Source: Citromicrobium sp. UBA3494 | GTDB lineage: Bacteria > Pseudomonadota > Alphaproteobacteria > Sphingomonadales > Sphingomonadaceae | DNA length: 64,000 nucleotides | Assembly (NCBI GenBank): GCA_002377695.1 | Contig: DFQH01000001.1 | Location: 82,417 to 146,416, forward strand | Reading direction: 5' to 3' | Shown: positions 52,569-61,568 of the stretch, one piece after another | How the letters are laid out: the number at the start of each line of letters is the position of its first letter | How positions within the stretch are numbered: the stretch's first letter is position 1 | Made by a program: the position numbers and the translations under genes | Notes under the pieces: generated by a model | Databases searched by the model: none | Told to the model about the DNA's origin: nothing | Seen by the model: only the letters and a program-made list of their open reading frames with translations

Positions 52569-53243
52569 CTAGAAACTGAAGACGAACGTCTCGCGTCCAT
52601 CCTTCTCCATCGCACGCTGGAACGAGGGGGTCTCGCGCATCTGTTCCATCCATCGCTGGCAGTTGGGACGATCCTTCAGCCGCCCCTGCGCATCGGCGGA
52701 CGCGATGGAATAGCACATGGAGATATCCGCTGCCGTCAGGTGATCGCCCGCGATCCACCTGTTGCGCGCCAGATCGATCTCCAGCTTGTCGAACAGGGTT
52801 TTCAGCCGCGGCGCGACCAGCATTTCGCGGACCGTATCGGTCGCCTTGCCGATCACCGGGCGGACCAGCGCAGGCGAACGGTCCTTCATCATGGTCAGCA
52901 GGCCGTTGAAGAACTGCATCGGCATCAGGCTGCCGACCCCGGCGTGGAACCAGAACAAGTAATCCGTCCGGCTGGAATCGCCCGGCGCAGGGCGCAGCGG
53001 GCTGTCCGGGTGCGAATCGAGGATATAGTCGATCACGGCGTTGCTCTCCGCCAGCACGAGCCCGTTATCGTCGGTGATGACAGGCGCGGTACCCAGCGGA
53101 GAGAGCGCCTTGTAGGTCGCCGGGGCCAGACGGGTCTGCGGATCGCGCTCGTATATCTTCAGCTCGTATGGCGCGCCGAGCTCTTCCAGCAGCCAGAGGA
53201 TGCGGAAGCTCTGCGAATATTCGAGATGGTGGAGCGTAATCAT
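52569..53243 (-). CDS. Glutathione S-transferase family protein
   Basis: The 224-residue protein has the thioredoxin-like N-domain (YSQSFRILWLLEELGAPYELKIYERD, TAPVITDDNGLVLAESNAVIDYI) with the glutathione-binding Glu-Ser pair, and a helical C-domain with WIAGDHLTAADISMCYSI. The substrate is unknown. Convergent with the Fpg-like gene. ATG 53243 is used; longer in-frame starts at 53264 and 53282 are possible. Confidence 0.9.
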   Translation of the reverse strand: MITLHHLEYSQSFRILWLLEELGAPYELKIYERDPQTRLAPATYKALSPLGTAPVITDDNGLVLAESNAVIDYILDSHPDSPLRPAPGDSSRTDYLFWFHAGVGSLMPMQFFNGLLTMMKDRSPALVRPVIGKATDTVREMLVAPRLKTLFDKLEIDLARNRWIAGDHLTAADISMCYSIASADAQGRLKDRPNCQRWMEQMRETPSFQRAMEKDGRETFVFSF

Positions 53244-53339
53244 CGTTGCGTGTCCTTCTGCCATGTGCGCCATGCGGTGCATGAGCGAACGTGGGGACGC
53301 AACGCCAATCGGCGGTGGGGCGACATTTCGGAAATGAAA

Positions 53340-53416
<77 letters not shown>

Positions 53417-53459
53417 GCAAACACGAGGGAGAAGGTGTCTCCGCTGCGTGGGAGCGGCG

Positions 53460-53488
53460 CGCTTAAGCCACACCCGCGAAGGTGTCAA
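53460..53488 (-). promoter_or_regulatory. Possible promoter of tRNA-Asp
   Basis: On the minus strand a consensus -35 TTGACA at 53483-53488 is followed after 17 bases by TAAGCG (53460-53465), about 45 bases upstream of the tRNA. The -10 is weak. Confidence 0.4.
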
Positions 53489-53613
53489 TGGCCACCAACA
53501 CCCCTTTTTCAAATCCTTTGTGCGCAACGTGGTTAGCGGCGTGTTTACGCTATTTTGAGCTTTCCCTGCGAGAGACCTTCCCAGTCCGCGAAACCGGCAG
53601 GGGGGCCGTTTCC

Positions 53614-54054
53614 ATGCGCGTGAAAATGCCAATCGCAGCGATCGCCCTGGCCATGGCCAGCGCAGCCGGCGCGCAATCGCTGGTCGAGATCGACCGCGAG
53701 GTTTTTGTCGAGACTTCCGAAGAGCGTGACGGGGCCGTGCAACGCGTCCTCGCGCCCGCCGAAACGCTGGAGCGCGGCGATACCGTGGTGCTGATGCTGG
53801 CATGGCGCAGCCCGCAGGATCGGCCCTTCACCATTTCGAGCCGCGTGCCACGCACGCTCGCCTTCCGGGGCAGCGGTCGGGACACGCCGCAGGTATCGGT
53901 GGATGGCGGGCGGACCTGGGGCCACCTGTCGCAGCTGCGCATCAACGGCCGCGCCGCGACATCGGCGGATGTCACGAACATACGCTGGGATGTCTCCAAC
54001 CCGCGCGCCGCACGCGGGCGCGGCGTGTTCACTTACAGCGCGGTGGTCCGCTGA
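53614..54054 (+). CDS. Secreted protein of unknown function, 146 aa
   Basis: The N-terminus MRVKMPIAAIALAMASAAGAQS is a clear signal peptide, which decides the start at 53614 against a longer reading from 53482. The mature protein resembles small beta-rich domains with conserved WRSPQDRPFTISSRVPRTLAF and VSVDGGRTWG, but I cannot name the family. It is convergent with the bkd operon; the stops are adjacent. Confidence 0.75.
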   Translation: MRVKMPIAAIALAMASAAGAQSLVEIDREVFVETSEERDGAVQRVLAPAETLERGDTVVLMLAWRSPQDRPFTISSRVPRTLAFRGSGRDTPQVSVDGGRTWGHLSQLRINGRAATSADVTNIRWDVSNPRAARGRGVFTYSAVVR

Positions 54055-55383
54055 TCAGTTCGCCAGAATAAGCGCGGGCGATTCGAGGCGCTTCTTGAGC
54101 GCCTGGATGAAGCTTGCCGCATCCCAGCCATCGACGACGCGGTGATCGCAACTGATCGAGATATTCATCAGCTTGCGCTTCTCCACCCTCTCGACACCAT
54201 CCGCGCCGGTCACGAACATGGGCCGCTCGACGATCTTGTTCGGGCCGATGATGGCGACTTCGGGCCGGTTGATGACGGGCGTGGTGGCAATGCCGCCCAG
54301 GGGGCCGAGTGAGGTGACGGTCAGCGTGCCGCCCTGCATCTCGTCCGACTTGGCCTTGCCGGTCCGCGCGGCTTCGGCCAGGCGGCCGATCTCGCGCGCG
54401 AGCTGCCACAGGTTCTGCCCCTGCGCATTCTTGATCACGGGCACCATCAGCCCCGCATGGGTCTGCGCGGCCATGCCCATGTTGACCGATCCGTGGCGCG
54501 TCACCACGCCCTCCTCGTCATCATAGGTCGCGTTGATCATCGGGAATTCTGGCAGCGTCTGGCAGATCGCGGTGATCAGCAGCGGCAGGATCGTCAGCTT
54601 GGGCTTGTCGCCCCGCCCCTCGTTCAGCTGCGCGCGCATCTCTTCCAGCGCGGTCACGTCGACCTCGTCCACATAGGTGAAATGCGGGATGTTGCGCTTG
54701 GACGCCGCCATGTTCTGCGCGATCCGGCGGCGCATGCCGATGACCTTCACGGTCTCGTCCTCGCGCGGGCCGGTGGCGGGCGAATAGCCGCCCGAATAGG
54801 CGAGGAACTGGTCCAGGTCGCCGTGGCGAATGCGGCCGTCCTCGGCCGATTTCACCTGCGCCAGATCGATGCCCAGATCCTTGGCGCGCTTGCGCACCGC
54901 CGGGCTGGCGAGGACCTTTGTATCGGCCTTCGGCGCGCTCTTTTCGACCGGCTGTTTCGGCGCGGGCTCGGGATCGGCCTCGTGCGCGTCGTCGGCATCG
55001 CTGGCGTCCGGATTCTCGACCTCGATCCGCTCTTCGACCTCGTCGTCCTTGGGCGCAGGGGCCGGTGCGGGGGCAGGCGCAGAATCGGCTTCTGCCTCTG
55101 CCGCCTTGGCGTTTTCCTCGGCCACATCGTCGGGAATTTCGCCCTCGACCTCGATCGTGACGAGCATCGAACCGATGGCGATGGTGTCGCCCACCTCGCC
55201 CGCGACCTCGATGACCTTGCCCGCCACCGGGCTTTCCATTTCGACCGTCGCCTTGTCGGTCATCATGTCGGCGATCTGCTGGTCTTCCTCGACCATGTCG
55301 CCGACCGAAACGTGCCAGGCCACGATTTCGGCCTCGGCAATGCCTTCGCCGATGTCGGGCAGGTTGAAGGTGAATTTCGCCAT
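54055..55383 (-). CDS. bkdB: Branched-chain 2-oxoacid dehydrogenase E2 (dihydrolipoyl acyltransferase)
   Basis: The 442-residue protein has one lipoyl domain (lipoylated Lys44 in MMTDKATVE), an Ala/Pro/Glu/Asp-rich linker (about 80-155), a peripheral subunit-binding domain (SPAVRKRAKDLGIDLAQVKSAEDGRIRHGDL) and a catalytic acyltransferase domain ending with DHRVVDGWDAASF. It transfers branched acyl groups from E1 to CoA. The order E1 alpha, E1 beta, E2 with a single lipoyl domain supports the branched-chain complex over pyruvate dehydrogenase. E3 is not in the window. Confidence 0.9.
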   Translation of the reverse strand: MAKFTFNLPDIGEGIAEAEIVAWHVSVGDMVEEDQQIADMMTDKATVEMESPVAGKVIEVAGEVGDTIAIGSMLVTIEVEGEIPDDVAEENAKAAEAEADSAPAPAPAPAPKDDEVEERIEVENPDASDADDAHEADPEPAPKQPVEKSAPKADTKVLASPAVRKRAKDLGIDLAQVKSAEDGRIRHGDLDQFLAYSGGYSPATGPREDETVKVIGMRRRIAQNMAASKRNIPHFTYVDEVDVTALEEMRAQLNEGRGDKPKLTILPLLITAICQTLPEFPMINATYDDEEGVVTRHGSVNMGMAAQTHAGLMVPVIKNAQGQNLWQLAREIGRLAEAARTGKAKSDEMQGGTLTVTSLGPLGGIATTPVINRPEVAIIGPNKIVERPMFVTGADGVERVEKRKLMNISISCDHRVVDGWDAASFIQALKKRLESPALILAN

Positions 55384-55388
55384 GGGGT

Positions 55389-56459
55389 TCAGTCCTTCAG
55401 GATCTTGTCGAGAGCCGCGCCGATGCGCACCGGGCCGGGGAAGAAGGCCCATTCGAGGCTGTGGGGATAGGGCGTGTCGAAGCCCGTTACGCGCGCGATG
55501 GGCGCTTCGAGGTGGTAGAAGCAGCGTTCCTGCACCAGCGCGGAAAGTTCGGCGCCGAAGCCGGAGGTGCGCGTCGCCTCATGGACGATCATGCATCTCC
55601 CCGTCTTCTTCACAGACTTTTCCACAGCCTCGATGTCGAGCGGGACGAGCGTGCGCAGATCGAGAATATCGGCCTCGACGCCCTTCTCCTCCAGCACGGC
55701 CTTGGCGACGTGAACCATGGTGCCATAGGTCAGCACGGTCAGCTGGTCGCCCTCGGTCACGAGCCGCGCCTTGCCGAGCGGGATCGAATAATGCCCTTGG
55801 GGCACCACGCTGTCCGGGTGCGACTTCCAGTTCTGCACCGGACGGTCGAAGAAGCCGTCGAACGGGCCGTTGTAGATGCGCTTGGGCTCGAAGAAGATGA
55901 CTGGGTCATTGTCTTCGATACAGGAAATCAGCAGGCCCTTCGCGTCGTAGGGCGTGGCCGGGATCACGGTCTTGATGCCCGAGGCGTGGGTGAACAGCGA
56001 TTCGGGGCTCTGGCTGTGCGTCTGCCCGCCGAAGATGCCGCCGCCGAATGGCGTGCGCACGGTCATCGGCACGTTGTATTCGCCCGCACTGCGATAACGG
56101 ATGCGCGCCGCCTCGCTGATGATCTGGTCGTAGCCGGGGTAGATATAGTCCGCGAACTGGATTTCGGGCACCGGACGCAGGCCATAGGCGCCCATCCCGA
56201 TGGCGGCTGCGATGATCCCGCATTCCGAAATCGGCGTATCGAACGCGCGGGTCTTGCCGTATTTTTCCTGCAGCCCCGCGGTGCAGCGGAAGACGCCGCC
56301 GAAATAGCCCGCATCCTCGCCGAACACGACCACGTTCTCGTCGCGGCCCATCGCCACATCGAGCGCGTCGTTGATCGCCTCGATCATGTTCAAGCGGCGG
56401 TCGTCGCCGGTCGCGTGCCGGCCCTGCTTGGGCTTGGGCTTGTCCTTGGTCTCGCTCAT
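55389..56459 (-). CDS. bkdA2: Branched-chain 2-oxoacid dehydrogenase E1 beta subunit
   Basis: The 356-residue protein is a transketolase-like E1 beta: LNMIEAINDALDVAMGRDENVVVFGEDAGYFGGVFRCTAGL, ISECGIIAAAIGMGAYGLRPVPEIQFADYIYPGYDQI and the C-terminal GRCMIVHEATRTSGFGAEL. It forms the TPP-binding heterotetramer with E1 alpha. ATG 56459 overlaps the upstream stop (ATGA), and the E2 start is 5 bases downstream. Confidence 0.93.
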   Translation of the reverse strand: MSETKDKPKPKQGRHATGDDRRLNMIEAINDALDVAMGRDENVVVFGEDAGYFGGVFRCTAGLQEKYGKTRAFDTPISECGIIAAAIGMGAYGLRPVPEIQFADYIYPGYDQIISEAARIRYRSAGEYNVPMTVRTPFGGGIFGGQTHSQSPESLFTHASGIKTVIPATPYDAKGLLISCIEDNDPVIFFEPKRIYNGPFDGFFDRPVQNWKSHPDSVVPQGHYSIPLGKARLVTEGDQLTVLTYGTMVHVAKAVLEEKGVEADILDLRTLVPLDIEAVEKSVKKTGRCMIVHEATRTSGFGAELSALVQERCFYHLEAPIARVTGFDTPYPHSLEWAFFPGPVRIGAALDKILKD

Positions 56460-57760
56460 CAGTGCGGCACCCCGTCCGGATATTTGGTTTCGCGTTCGCT
56501 CTCGGCCTGCTCGTTCTGCTCGCGCAGATGCCATGGCTCTTCCTCGAACACGTCTTCGAACATCGTGCTGAAGGGCTGGTGCATGCCGTGGCCAAGGATG
56601 CCGTTCTTTTCGCCCTCCTTGGTGTCCTTCTTGACCTTTTCGGCCGCCTTCAGGTCCATTTCGGCCTGGCGCTCCTCGTCCCATTCACCCAGCTCGATCA
56701 GGTGGTTCTTCAGCCGCACCACGGGATCGCCCAGCGGCCATGCCTCGCGCTCCTGCGCGCTGCGATAGCCGGAGGGATCGTCCGAGGTCGAATGGCCTTC
56801 CGCGCGATAGGTGAAGAACTCGATCAGCGTGGGCCCGGCATTGGTCCGCGCACGGTCCGCGGCCCACTTCTCCGCCGCGTAGCAGGCCAGCGGATCGTTT
56901 CCGTCGACGCGCAGCCCGGCAATGCCATAGCCGATCGCGCGGCTGGCGAAGGTCGCCTGCTCGCCGCCCGCAAAGCCGGAAAAGCTGGAAATCGCCCACT
57001 GGTTATTGATGACGTTCAGGATCACCGGTGCCTGATAGACGCTGGCGAAGGTGCAGGCGGCATGGAAGTCGTTTTCCGCGGTGCTGCCCTCGCCCACCCA
57101 GGTCGCGGCGATGCGGGTATCGTTCTTGATCGCGCTTGCCATGGCCCAGCCAACCGCCTGCGGGGTCTGCGTGGCGAGGTTGCCGGAGATGCTGAAGAAG
57201 CTGTGCTCGCGGCTGGAATACATGATCGGCAGCTGGCGGCCCTTCAGCTTGTCGCCGCTGTTCGAATAGATCTGGTTGATCATTTCGATCAGCGGATAGC
57301 CGCGCACGATCAGCACGCCCTGCTGGCGATAGCTGGGGAACACCATGTCATCCGGCTGCAGCGCCATCGCGGTGGAGATGCTGGTCGCCTCCTCCCCGGT
57401 GCATTTCATGTAGAAGCTGGTCTTGCCCTGCCTCTGCCCGCGGAACATCCGCTCGTCGAACGCGCGCACCAGAGCGAAGTGGTGCAGCATTTCGCGCAGG
57501 GTATCCGGATCGAGCTTGGGATCCCACGGCCCGTGCGCGCGGTTGTCGTCACCCAGAACGCGGATCAGGTCCGTGCACAGACCATGCGTTTCCTCCGGGT
57601 CGCAAGCCTCGTCGGGCCGCGGCTGGGCGCCTGCCTCGGGGATCTCGATCGCGGAAAAATCCACGTCATCTGCATCCGGCCGATAGCTCGGCTCGGGCAC
57701 ATGCAGGGTGAGGTGCGGCTGGTTCTTGCCGTCTGCGTTTCGCTTGGGCCGGTCGGCCAT
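56459..57760 (-). CDS. bkdA1: Branched-chain 2-oxoacid dehydrogenase E1 alpha subunit
   Basis: The 433-residue protein carries the TPP motif in WVGEGSTAENDFHAACTFASVYQAPVILNVINNQWAISS and the phosphoryl-loop region AEGHSTSDDPSGYR typical of BCKDH E1 alpha. The N-terminal 80 residues include an acidic preface not found in PDH. It decarboxylates 2-oxoacids from Val, Leu and Ile. First gene of the bkd operon with a promoter at about 57815-57843. Confidence 0.93.
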   Translation of the reverse strand: MADRPKRNADGKNQPHLTLHVPEPSYRPDADDVDFSAIEIPEAGAQPRPDEACDPEETHGLCTDLIRVLGDDNRAHGPWDPKLDPDTLREMLHHFALVRAFDERMFRGQRQGKTSFYMKCTGEEATSISTAMALQPDDMVFPSYRQQGVLIVRGYPLIEMINQIYSNSGDKLKGRQLPIMYSSREHSFFSISGNLATQTPQAVGWAMASAIKNDTRIAATWVGEGSTAENDFHAACTFASVYQAPVILNVINNQWAISSFSGFAGGEQATFASRAIGYGIAGLRVDGNDPLACYAAEKWAADRARTNAGPTLIEFFTYRAEGHSTSDDPSGYRSAQEREAWPLGDPVVRLKNHLIELGEWDEERQAEMDLKAAEKVKKDTKEGEKNGILGHGMHQPFSTMFEDVFEEEPWHLREQNEQAESERETKYPDGVPH

Positions 57761-57814
57761 GCGTCTCTCTCCCGGCGCCTTCCCAACGAAGACGCATTGT
57801 TTCTCTCACGCGAC

Positions 57815-57843
57815 CGGATATTGCGTGCGCCTGTAATGGTCAA
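57815..57843 (-). promoter_or_regulatory. Probable promoter of the bkd operon
   Basis: On the minus strand CTTGACC supplies a -35 TTGACC at 57838-57843, and TATCCG at 57815-57820 stands 17 bases downstream as -10. The transcript would begin near 57808, about 48 bases before the E1 alpha ATG. No operator was recognised. Confidence 0.5.
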
Positions 57844-57862
57844 GCGCTGGCCATCCGCATCG

Positions 57863-58795
57863 TCAGACCGCGACGGGGGCCTTGATGGCGGCGTGCGGAC
57901 TGTAGCCGCTTACCGCGAAATCCTCGATCGTGTAACCGAAGATGCTCGGTGCGCGCCTGCTAATCTCAAGCGTCGGGCGCCCTCGCGGTTCCCGTTCCAG
58001 CTGTTCGCGAATCAGCGCCTCGTGATTGAGATAGAGGTGCGTGTCGCCCCCCATCCACACCAGTTCGCCCGGTTCCAGGTCGGTCTGCTGCGCGATCATC
58101 CGGGTGAGTAGCGCGGCGCCGAACAGGTTGAACGGCAGGCCCAGCGCCACGTCGCAGCTGCGCTGGTAGAGCAGGCAGTTAAGCTGCGTGCCATCCGCGC
58201 CGACATGGAACTGGTAGGTCTTGTGGCACGGCGGCAGCGCCATCCGGTCCAGCTCGGCCACGTTCCAGCCTTCGATGATGTGGCGCCGGCTGCCCGGGTT
58301 GGTGCGCAGGCTCTCGATCACCTGAGAAACCTGATCGATCCCCTCGCCCTTCTCGTAAAGGCCATCGGGGCGATAGCGGTAGGTCGGCCAGTCGACCCAT
58401 TGCTTGCCATAGACCGGGCCGAGATCGCCCCAGCGCGCGGCGAAGGATTCATCGTCCGCGATGCGCTGCACGAAATCGTCGAGCGCAATGTCGTCGCCCG
58501 TTTCCCTGACGTAGCGCGCGTGCGGCCACTCGTTCCAGATCTTCACGCCCTGCAGCACCAGCGGGCGGATGTTGGTCTCGCCCGTGAGGAACCACAGCAT
58601 CTCGCGCGCTGCCGCCTTCCAGAAAACGCGCTTGGTGGTGAGCAGCGGAACCGCATTCTCGGCAAGGCTGAAGCGCAGCTGCGCGCCGAAGATCGATCGG
58701 GTGCCCACGCCTGTGCGATCGACGCGTTCGTCGCCCTCGCGCCAGATGCGCGCCATCAGGTCGAGGTATTGCTGTTCGTAATGCGATTCGGACAC
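57863..58795 (-). CDS. thyA: Thymidylate synthase
   Basis: The 310-residue enzyme makes dTMP from dUMP with methylenetetrahydrofolate. It has TGVGTRSIFGAQLRFSL, the substrate Arg region, the catalytic Cys in LPPCHKTYQFHV and LLYQRSCDVALGLPFNLF. The start is GTG 58795; upstream in-frame sequence overlaps the promoter of tRNA-Pro. It is longer than E. coli ThyA by an insert near residues 85-150, which is common in this group. Confidence 0.95.
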   Translation of the reverse strand: MSESHYEQQYLDLMARIWREGDERVDRTGVGTRSIFGAQLRFSLAENAVPLLTTKRVFWKAAAREMLWFLTGETNIRPLVLQGVKIWNEWPHARYVRETGDDIALDDFVQRIADDESFAARWGDLGPVYGKQWVDWPTYRYRPDGLYEKGEGIDQVSQVIESLRTNPGSRRHIIEGWNVAELDRMALPPCHKTYQFHVGADGTQLNCLLYQRSCDVALGLPFNLFGAALLTRMIAQQTDLEPGELVWMGGDTHLYLNHEALIREQLEREPRGRPTLEISRRAPSIFGYTIEDFAVSGYSPHAAIKAPVAV

Positions 58796-58854
58796 GTTGT
58801 GCGCTCGTTTGGCCAGGGCCGGACCAATAGGACAAATCTTCCGCGAATGTCCGC

Positions 58855-58883
58855 TTGCGTGTGCGGTGATCCACACCTATAGG
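58855..58883 (+). promoter_or_regulatory. Possible promoter of tRNA-Pro
   Basis: TTGCGT at 58855-58860 and TATAGG at 58878-58883 are 17 bases apart. The site lies 40 bases upstream of the mature tRNA and faces away from thyA. Confidence 0.45.
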
Positions 58884-58924
58884 GCCGCCTCTGCCTCGCG
58901 GGGTCCGCCCCGCAAGCATCCGGT

Positions 58925-59001
58925 CGGGGAGTAGCTCAGCCTGGTAGAGCACTGTCTTCGGGAGGCAGGGGCCGGAGGTTCGAATCCTCTCTCCCCGACC
59001 A
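58925..59001 (+). tRNA. tRNA-Pro (anticodon CGG)
   Basis: A 77-base tRNA with encoded CCA. Acceptor arms CGGGGAG and CTCCCCG pair, anticodon stem CTGTC/GGCAG holds loop TTCGGGA with anticodon CGG at 58959-58961, and the T-arm is GGAGGTTCGAATCCTCT. Confidence 0.96.
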
Positions 59002-59071
59002 ATTAGGCTTTTCTGCTACAAAACAAATACTTACCGAAACGATGCGTGACACGAGCCGTGACACTCGACGG

Positions 59072-59674
59072 TCACCGCGCCCATCGCTCATCGGTTCGAT
59101 CGATCACCAGCGGCCCCTCGTAGGCAACGGCAAGGCGCTTCGCTTCGCTCGGCGTTCCATCCGTCCACTGTAAATAGGAGTCGGGTGTGAGGATCACCGG
59201 CATGCGCGAATGCACTTGGGCTGCGTCACCCATCGCGTCGGTCATCACCATCGAATAGGCCGCTCCCCACTCATCGGTATTCCGCCAGATGCCCGCCGCC
59301 GCGAATAGTGGTTCGTCCGGCATGCTCAGCCACGTCCTTGTCATGCTCCCCTTCGCCCCTTCGGCTTCCGCCCACGCGGTCAACGGGATGAGGCACCGAC
59401 GCTCTTCAAAGCTGAAGCGCCACATGTAGCTGCCGAGCTTGTCGGTCCGCGCATTGTTCACCGGCTTGGGTTTCAGAGGCTGCCCGGTCTTCTTGCTCTT
59501 GAGCACCAAGGGGAACCCCCACACCATGCTCTTTGCTTTGCCGTCCGCAATGACCACGCCGGGGGAGCCGGGGTAGACCTCGCCAGGGAGGTTAGCTCCG
59601 CCGATCTCATCCATGGCCTTGAACCAGTTCGCGACTTCGGCGTGGTTCTTCGTCATCCGATAGAGATTGCACAT
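59072..59674 (-). CDS. SOS-response-associated peptidase (SRAP, YedK/HMCES family)
   Basis: The 200-residue protein starts with Met-Cys-Asn-Leu-Tyr-Arg, in which Cys2 becomes the N-terminus and crosslinks to abasic sites in single-stranded DNA. The other conserved SRAP residues are present: Asn in PVNNARTDK, Glu in WAEAEG and His in [10 protein letters not shown]. It protects abasic sites at replication forks. The start at 59674 is fixed by Cys2. It lies downstream of tRNA-Pro in a gene-poor stretch. A degenerate GAAC-N7-GACC at 59704-59718 resembles a LexA box with one mismatch. Confidence 0.92.
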   Translation of the reverse strand: MCNLYRMTKNHAEVANWFKAMDEIGGANLPGEVYPGSPGVVIADGKAKSMVWGFPLVLKSKKTGQPLKPKPVNNARTDKLGSYMWRFSFEERRCLIPLTAWAEAEGAKGSMTRTWLSMPDEPLFAAAGIWRNTDEWGAAYSMVMTDAMGDAAQVHSRMPVILTPDSYLQWTDGTPSEAKRLAVAYEGPLVIDRTDERWAR

Positions 59675-59681
59675 GCGTCCG

Positions 59682-59897
59682 CTATCCAGCGCCAGGGGAT
59701 GTCGAACTCGACTTGACCGCCGCACTCATGCTGGAATCCTGGTTGCGAGGGTTGGGCGAGTATGCGGAGTGCGTGAACCCATCCGGCACCAACCTCACTT
59801 GGAAATTCGGACCGTTGTCGCTGTCGGTAGGGTTCGCGGTACCTGTTGCGCCGCATGCCGAGCATTTCAGGTGGAAGCTGTAGTGTTCGATAGCCAT
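59682..59897 (-). CDS. Small CxxC protein, 71 aa
   Basis: The protein has one CSACG motif (residues 12-16) that could be half of a zinc ribbon, then a polar tail rich in Ser, Asn and Pro. Small proteins of this kind are common in integrated elements. The tail is low in complexity, so the gene may be truncated. It ends 7 bases before the SRAP start. Confidence 0.45.
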   Translation of the reverse strand: MAIEHYSFHLKCSACGATGTANPTDSDNGPNFQVRLVPDGFTHSAYSPNPRNQDSSMSAAVKSSSTSPGAG

Positions 59898-60236
59898 GCG
59901 ATCTCCATACCCGAGCACCAGAGCATGTGTCATTTGCCAAGCGTCCTCGTCGTGACCTTATAGCGCACCCCACCCCATGCGAGGCCATCCCGGTCATCGG
60001 CCAGTCAATTGCATTCCATCGAAGCTATGAGCAAAGCCGCGGTGGCGCCCCACTCCCCACCCTGATCAACCCATGCTAGGGTTCGGAAAATCCCGCCGAC
60101 AACCGATGGCGCTTTCCGAGCGCGAATTATGGCTGGAACGTTCGGTAAGGGCTAAAAGGCCACCTGGATTCGCGTCGGAGAGCCAAGAAGAACTCCCCGA
60201 CTGAATGCAGCTTGCGAAGGCCCGGCACCTTGACCG
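59898..60236. other. Gene-poor 339-base stretch
   Basis: No convincing coding region, RNA gene or strong hairpin is seen. The texture is less GC-rich than the flanking genes. It contains CTCCCCGAC at 60193-60201, a 9-base copy of the tRNA-Pro 3' end (58991-58999), which could be the trace of an attachment site but is too short to prove it. Confidence 0.5.
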
Positions 60237-61568
60237 TCAGCCGGCCGCAACTGCCGCTTCGAATGCTTCACCAAAGACACCGAGTCCTTCGACCATCTCG
60301 TCGTCCGAGATAGTCAGGGCGGGCAGGAACCGGATCACGTTGCCGTACATCCCGCAGGCCAGAATGATGAGGCCGCGCTTGTGGCATTCGGCCATCACCG
60401 CCTTGAGCAGCGCGGCATTGGGTTTCTCCATCGATCCGTCCTGCACCAGTTCCAGCGCGATCATCGCCCCGCGATCCGCACGCACTTCGCCGATCAGATC
60501 GGGATGCGCATGTTGCAAGTCCTTCAATGCCGAACCGAAGCGTGCGCCAATCGCGAGCGCCCGCTCGACCAGCCCTTCCTCTTCCAGCACATCGAGCACG
60601 GCCAGCGCCGCCGCGCAGCCGATGGGCGAGCCTGCGTAGGTGCCGCCGAGCCCGCCCGGATCGACCGCGTCCATGATCGCGGCCTTGCCGACGACGCCCG
60701 CGATCGGGAAGCCGCCTGCCATGCCCTTGGCCATCGTCATCATGTCCGGCTCGATCCCCGCATATTCGCTAGCGAACATCTTGCCGGTGCGCCCGAAACC
60801 CGTCTGAACCTCATCCGCGATGAGGACGATGCCGTGCTCGTCGCAGATTTCTCGCAGGCGACGCACCCATGCCGTCGGGGCCGGATAGAAACCGCCCTCG
60901 CCCTGCACCGGCTCCAGGATCATCGCCGCGCAGTCGGACGGGTCGAGATCGGTGCGGAACAGTGTGTCGAGCGCCTTGAGCGACGCCTCTTCCGAGATGC
61001 CGTGGCCCGCGATGGGATAGGGCGCGCGGTAGATTTCGCCCGGGAACGGCCCGAAACGCGTCTTGTAGGGGGCGACCTTGCCCGTCAGGCCCAGCGTCAT
61101 CATCGTGCGTCCGTGATAGCCGCCATCGAAGGCCACGATCCCGCGCCTGCCGGTGTGCGAGCGCGCGATCTTGATCGCGTTCTCGACCGCTTCGGCGCCG
61201 GTGGTGACGAACATCGTCTTCTTGGGGCTGTCACCCGGGGCAAGCGCATTGAGCCGCTCGGCCAGCTCGACCGCGCTCGCATAGGGCGTGATCATGATGC
61301 AGCTGTGGCTGAGGTGATCGAGTTGCCGCGCGACGGCGCTCTTCACCTTGGGGTGGAGGTGGCCGGTATTGACCACCGCGATGCCGGTGCCGAAATCGAG
61401 GTAACGTCGCCCCTCGACATCCCACAGCTGAGAGCCCTCGGCGCGGTCGATGAAGATCGGCGCCAGGTTGCCCTCGCCGCGCGCCATGGCCGCGTCCTTG
61501 CGCTCCTGCCACTGTGCGTTGCCGACGATCCCTGCCTGTACCGCGTCCTGTGCGAGCGTAGCGCTCAT
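60237..61568 (-). CDS. gabT: 4-aminobutyrate transaminase (class III aminotransferase)
   Basis: The 443-residue PLP enzyme has GTGIAVVNTGHLHPKVKSA, TTGAEAVENAIKIAR, the cofactor motif VLIADEVQTGFGRTGKMFA and the PLP lysine in MTMAKGMAGGFPIAGV. Its pairing with a succinate-semialdehyde dehydrogenase gene (ATGA overlap) indicates GABA breakdown, GABA + 2-oxoglutarate to succinate semialdehyde + glutamate. Start ATG 61568. Confidence 0.93.
   Translation of the reverse strand: MSATLAQDAVQAGIVGNAQWQERKDAAMARGEGNLAPIFIDRAEGSQLWDVEGRRYLDFGTGIAVVNTGHLHPKVKSAVARQLDHLSHSCIMITPYASAVELAERLNALAPGDSPKKTMFVTTGAEAVENAIKIARSHTGRRGIVAFDGGYHGRTMMTLGLTGKVAPYKTRFGPFPGEIYRAPYPIAGHGISEEASLKALDTLFRTDLDPSDCAAMILEPVQGEGGFYPAPTAWVRRLREICDEHGIVLIADEVQTGFGRTGKMFASEYAGIEPDMMTMAKGMAGGFPIAGVVGKAAIMDAVDPGGLGGTYAGSPIGCAAALAVLDVLEEEGLVERALAIGARFGSALKDLQHAHPDLIGEVRADRGAMIALELVQDGSMEKPNAALLKAVMAECHKRGLIILACGMYGNVIRFLPALTISDDEMVEGLGVFGEAFEAAVAAG

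Noticed and set aside
59704..59718. LexA box upstream of the SRAP gene
   Set aside because: GAAC-N7-GACC has one mismatch in eight fixed bases, which is expected fairly often by chance; not listed as a feature.
58991..60201. attL/attR pair from CTCCCCGAC at the tRNA-Pro end and at 60193-60201
   Set aside because: Nine bases is shorter than normal tRNA attachment cores and no integrase is present; kept only as a weak hint.
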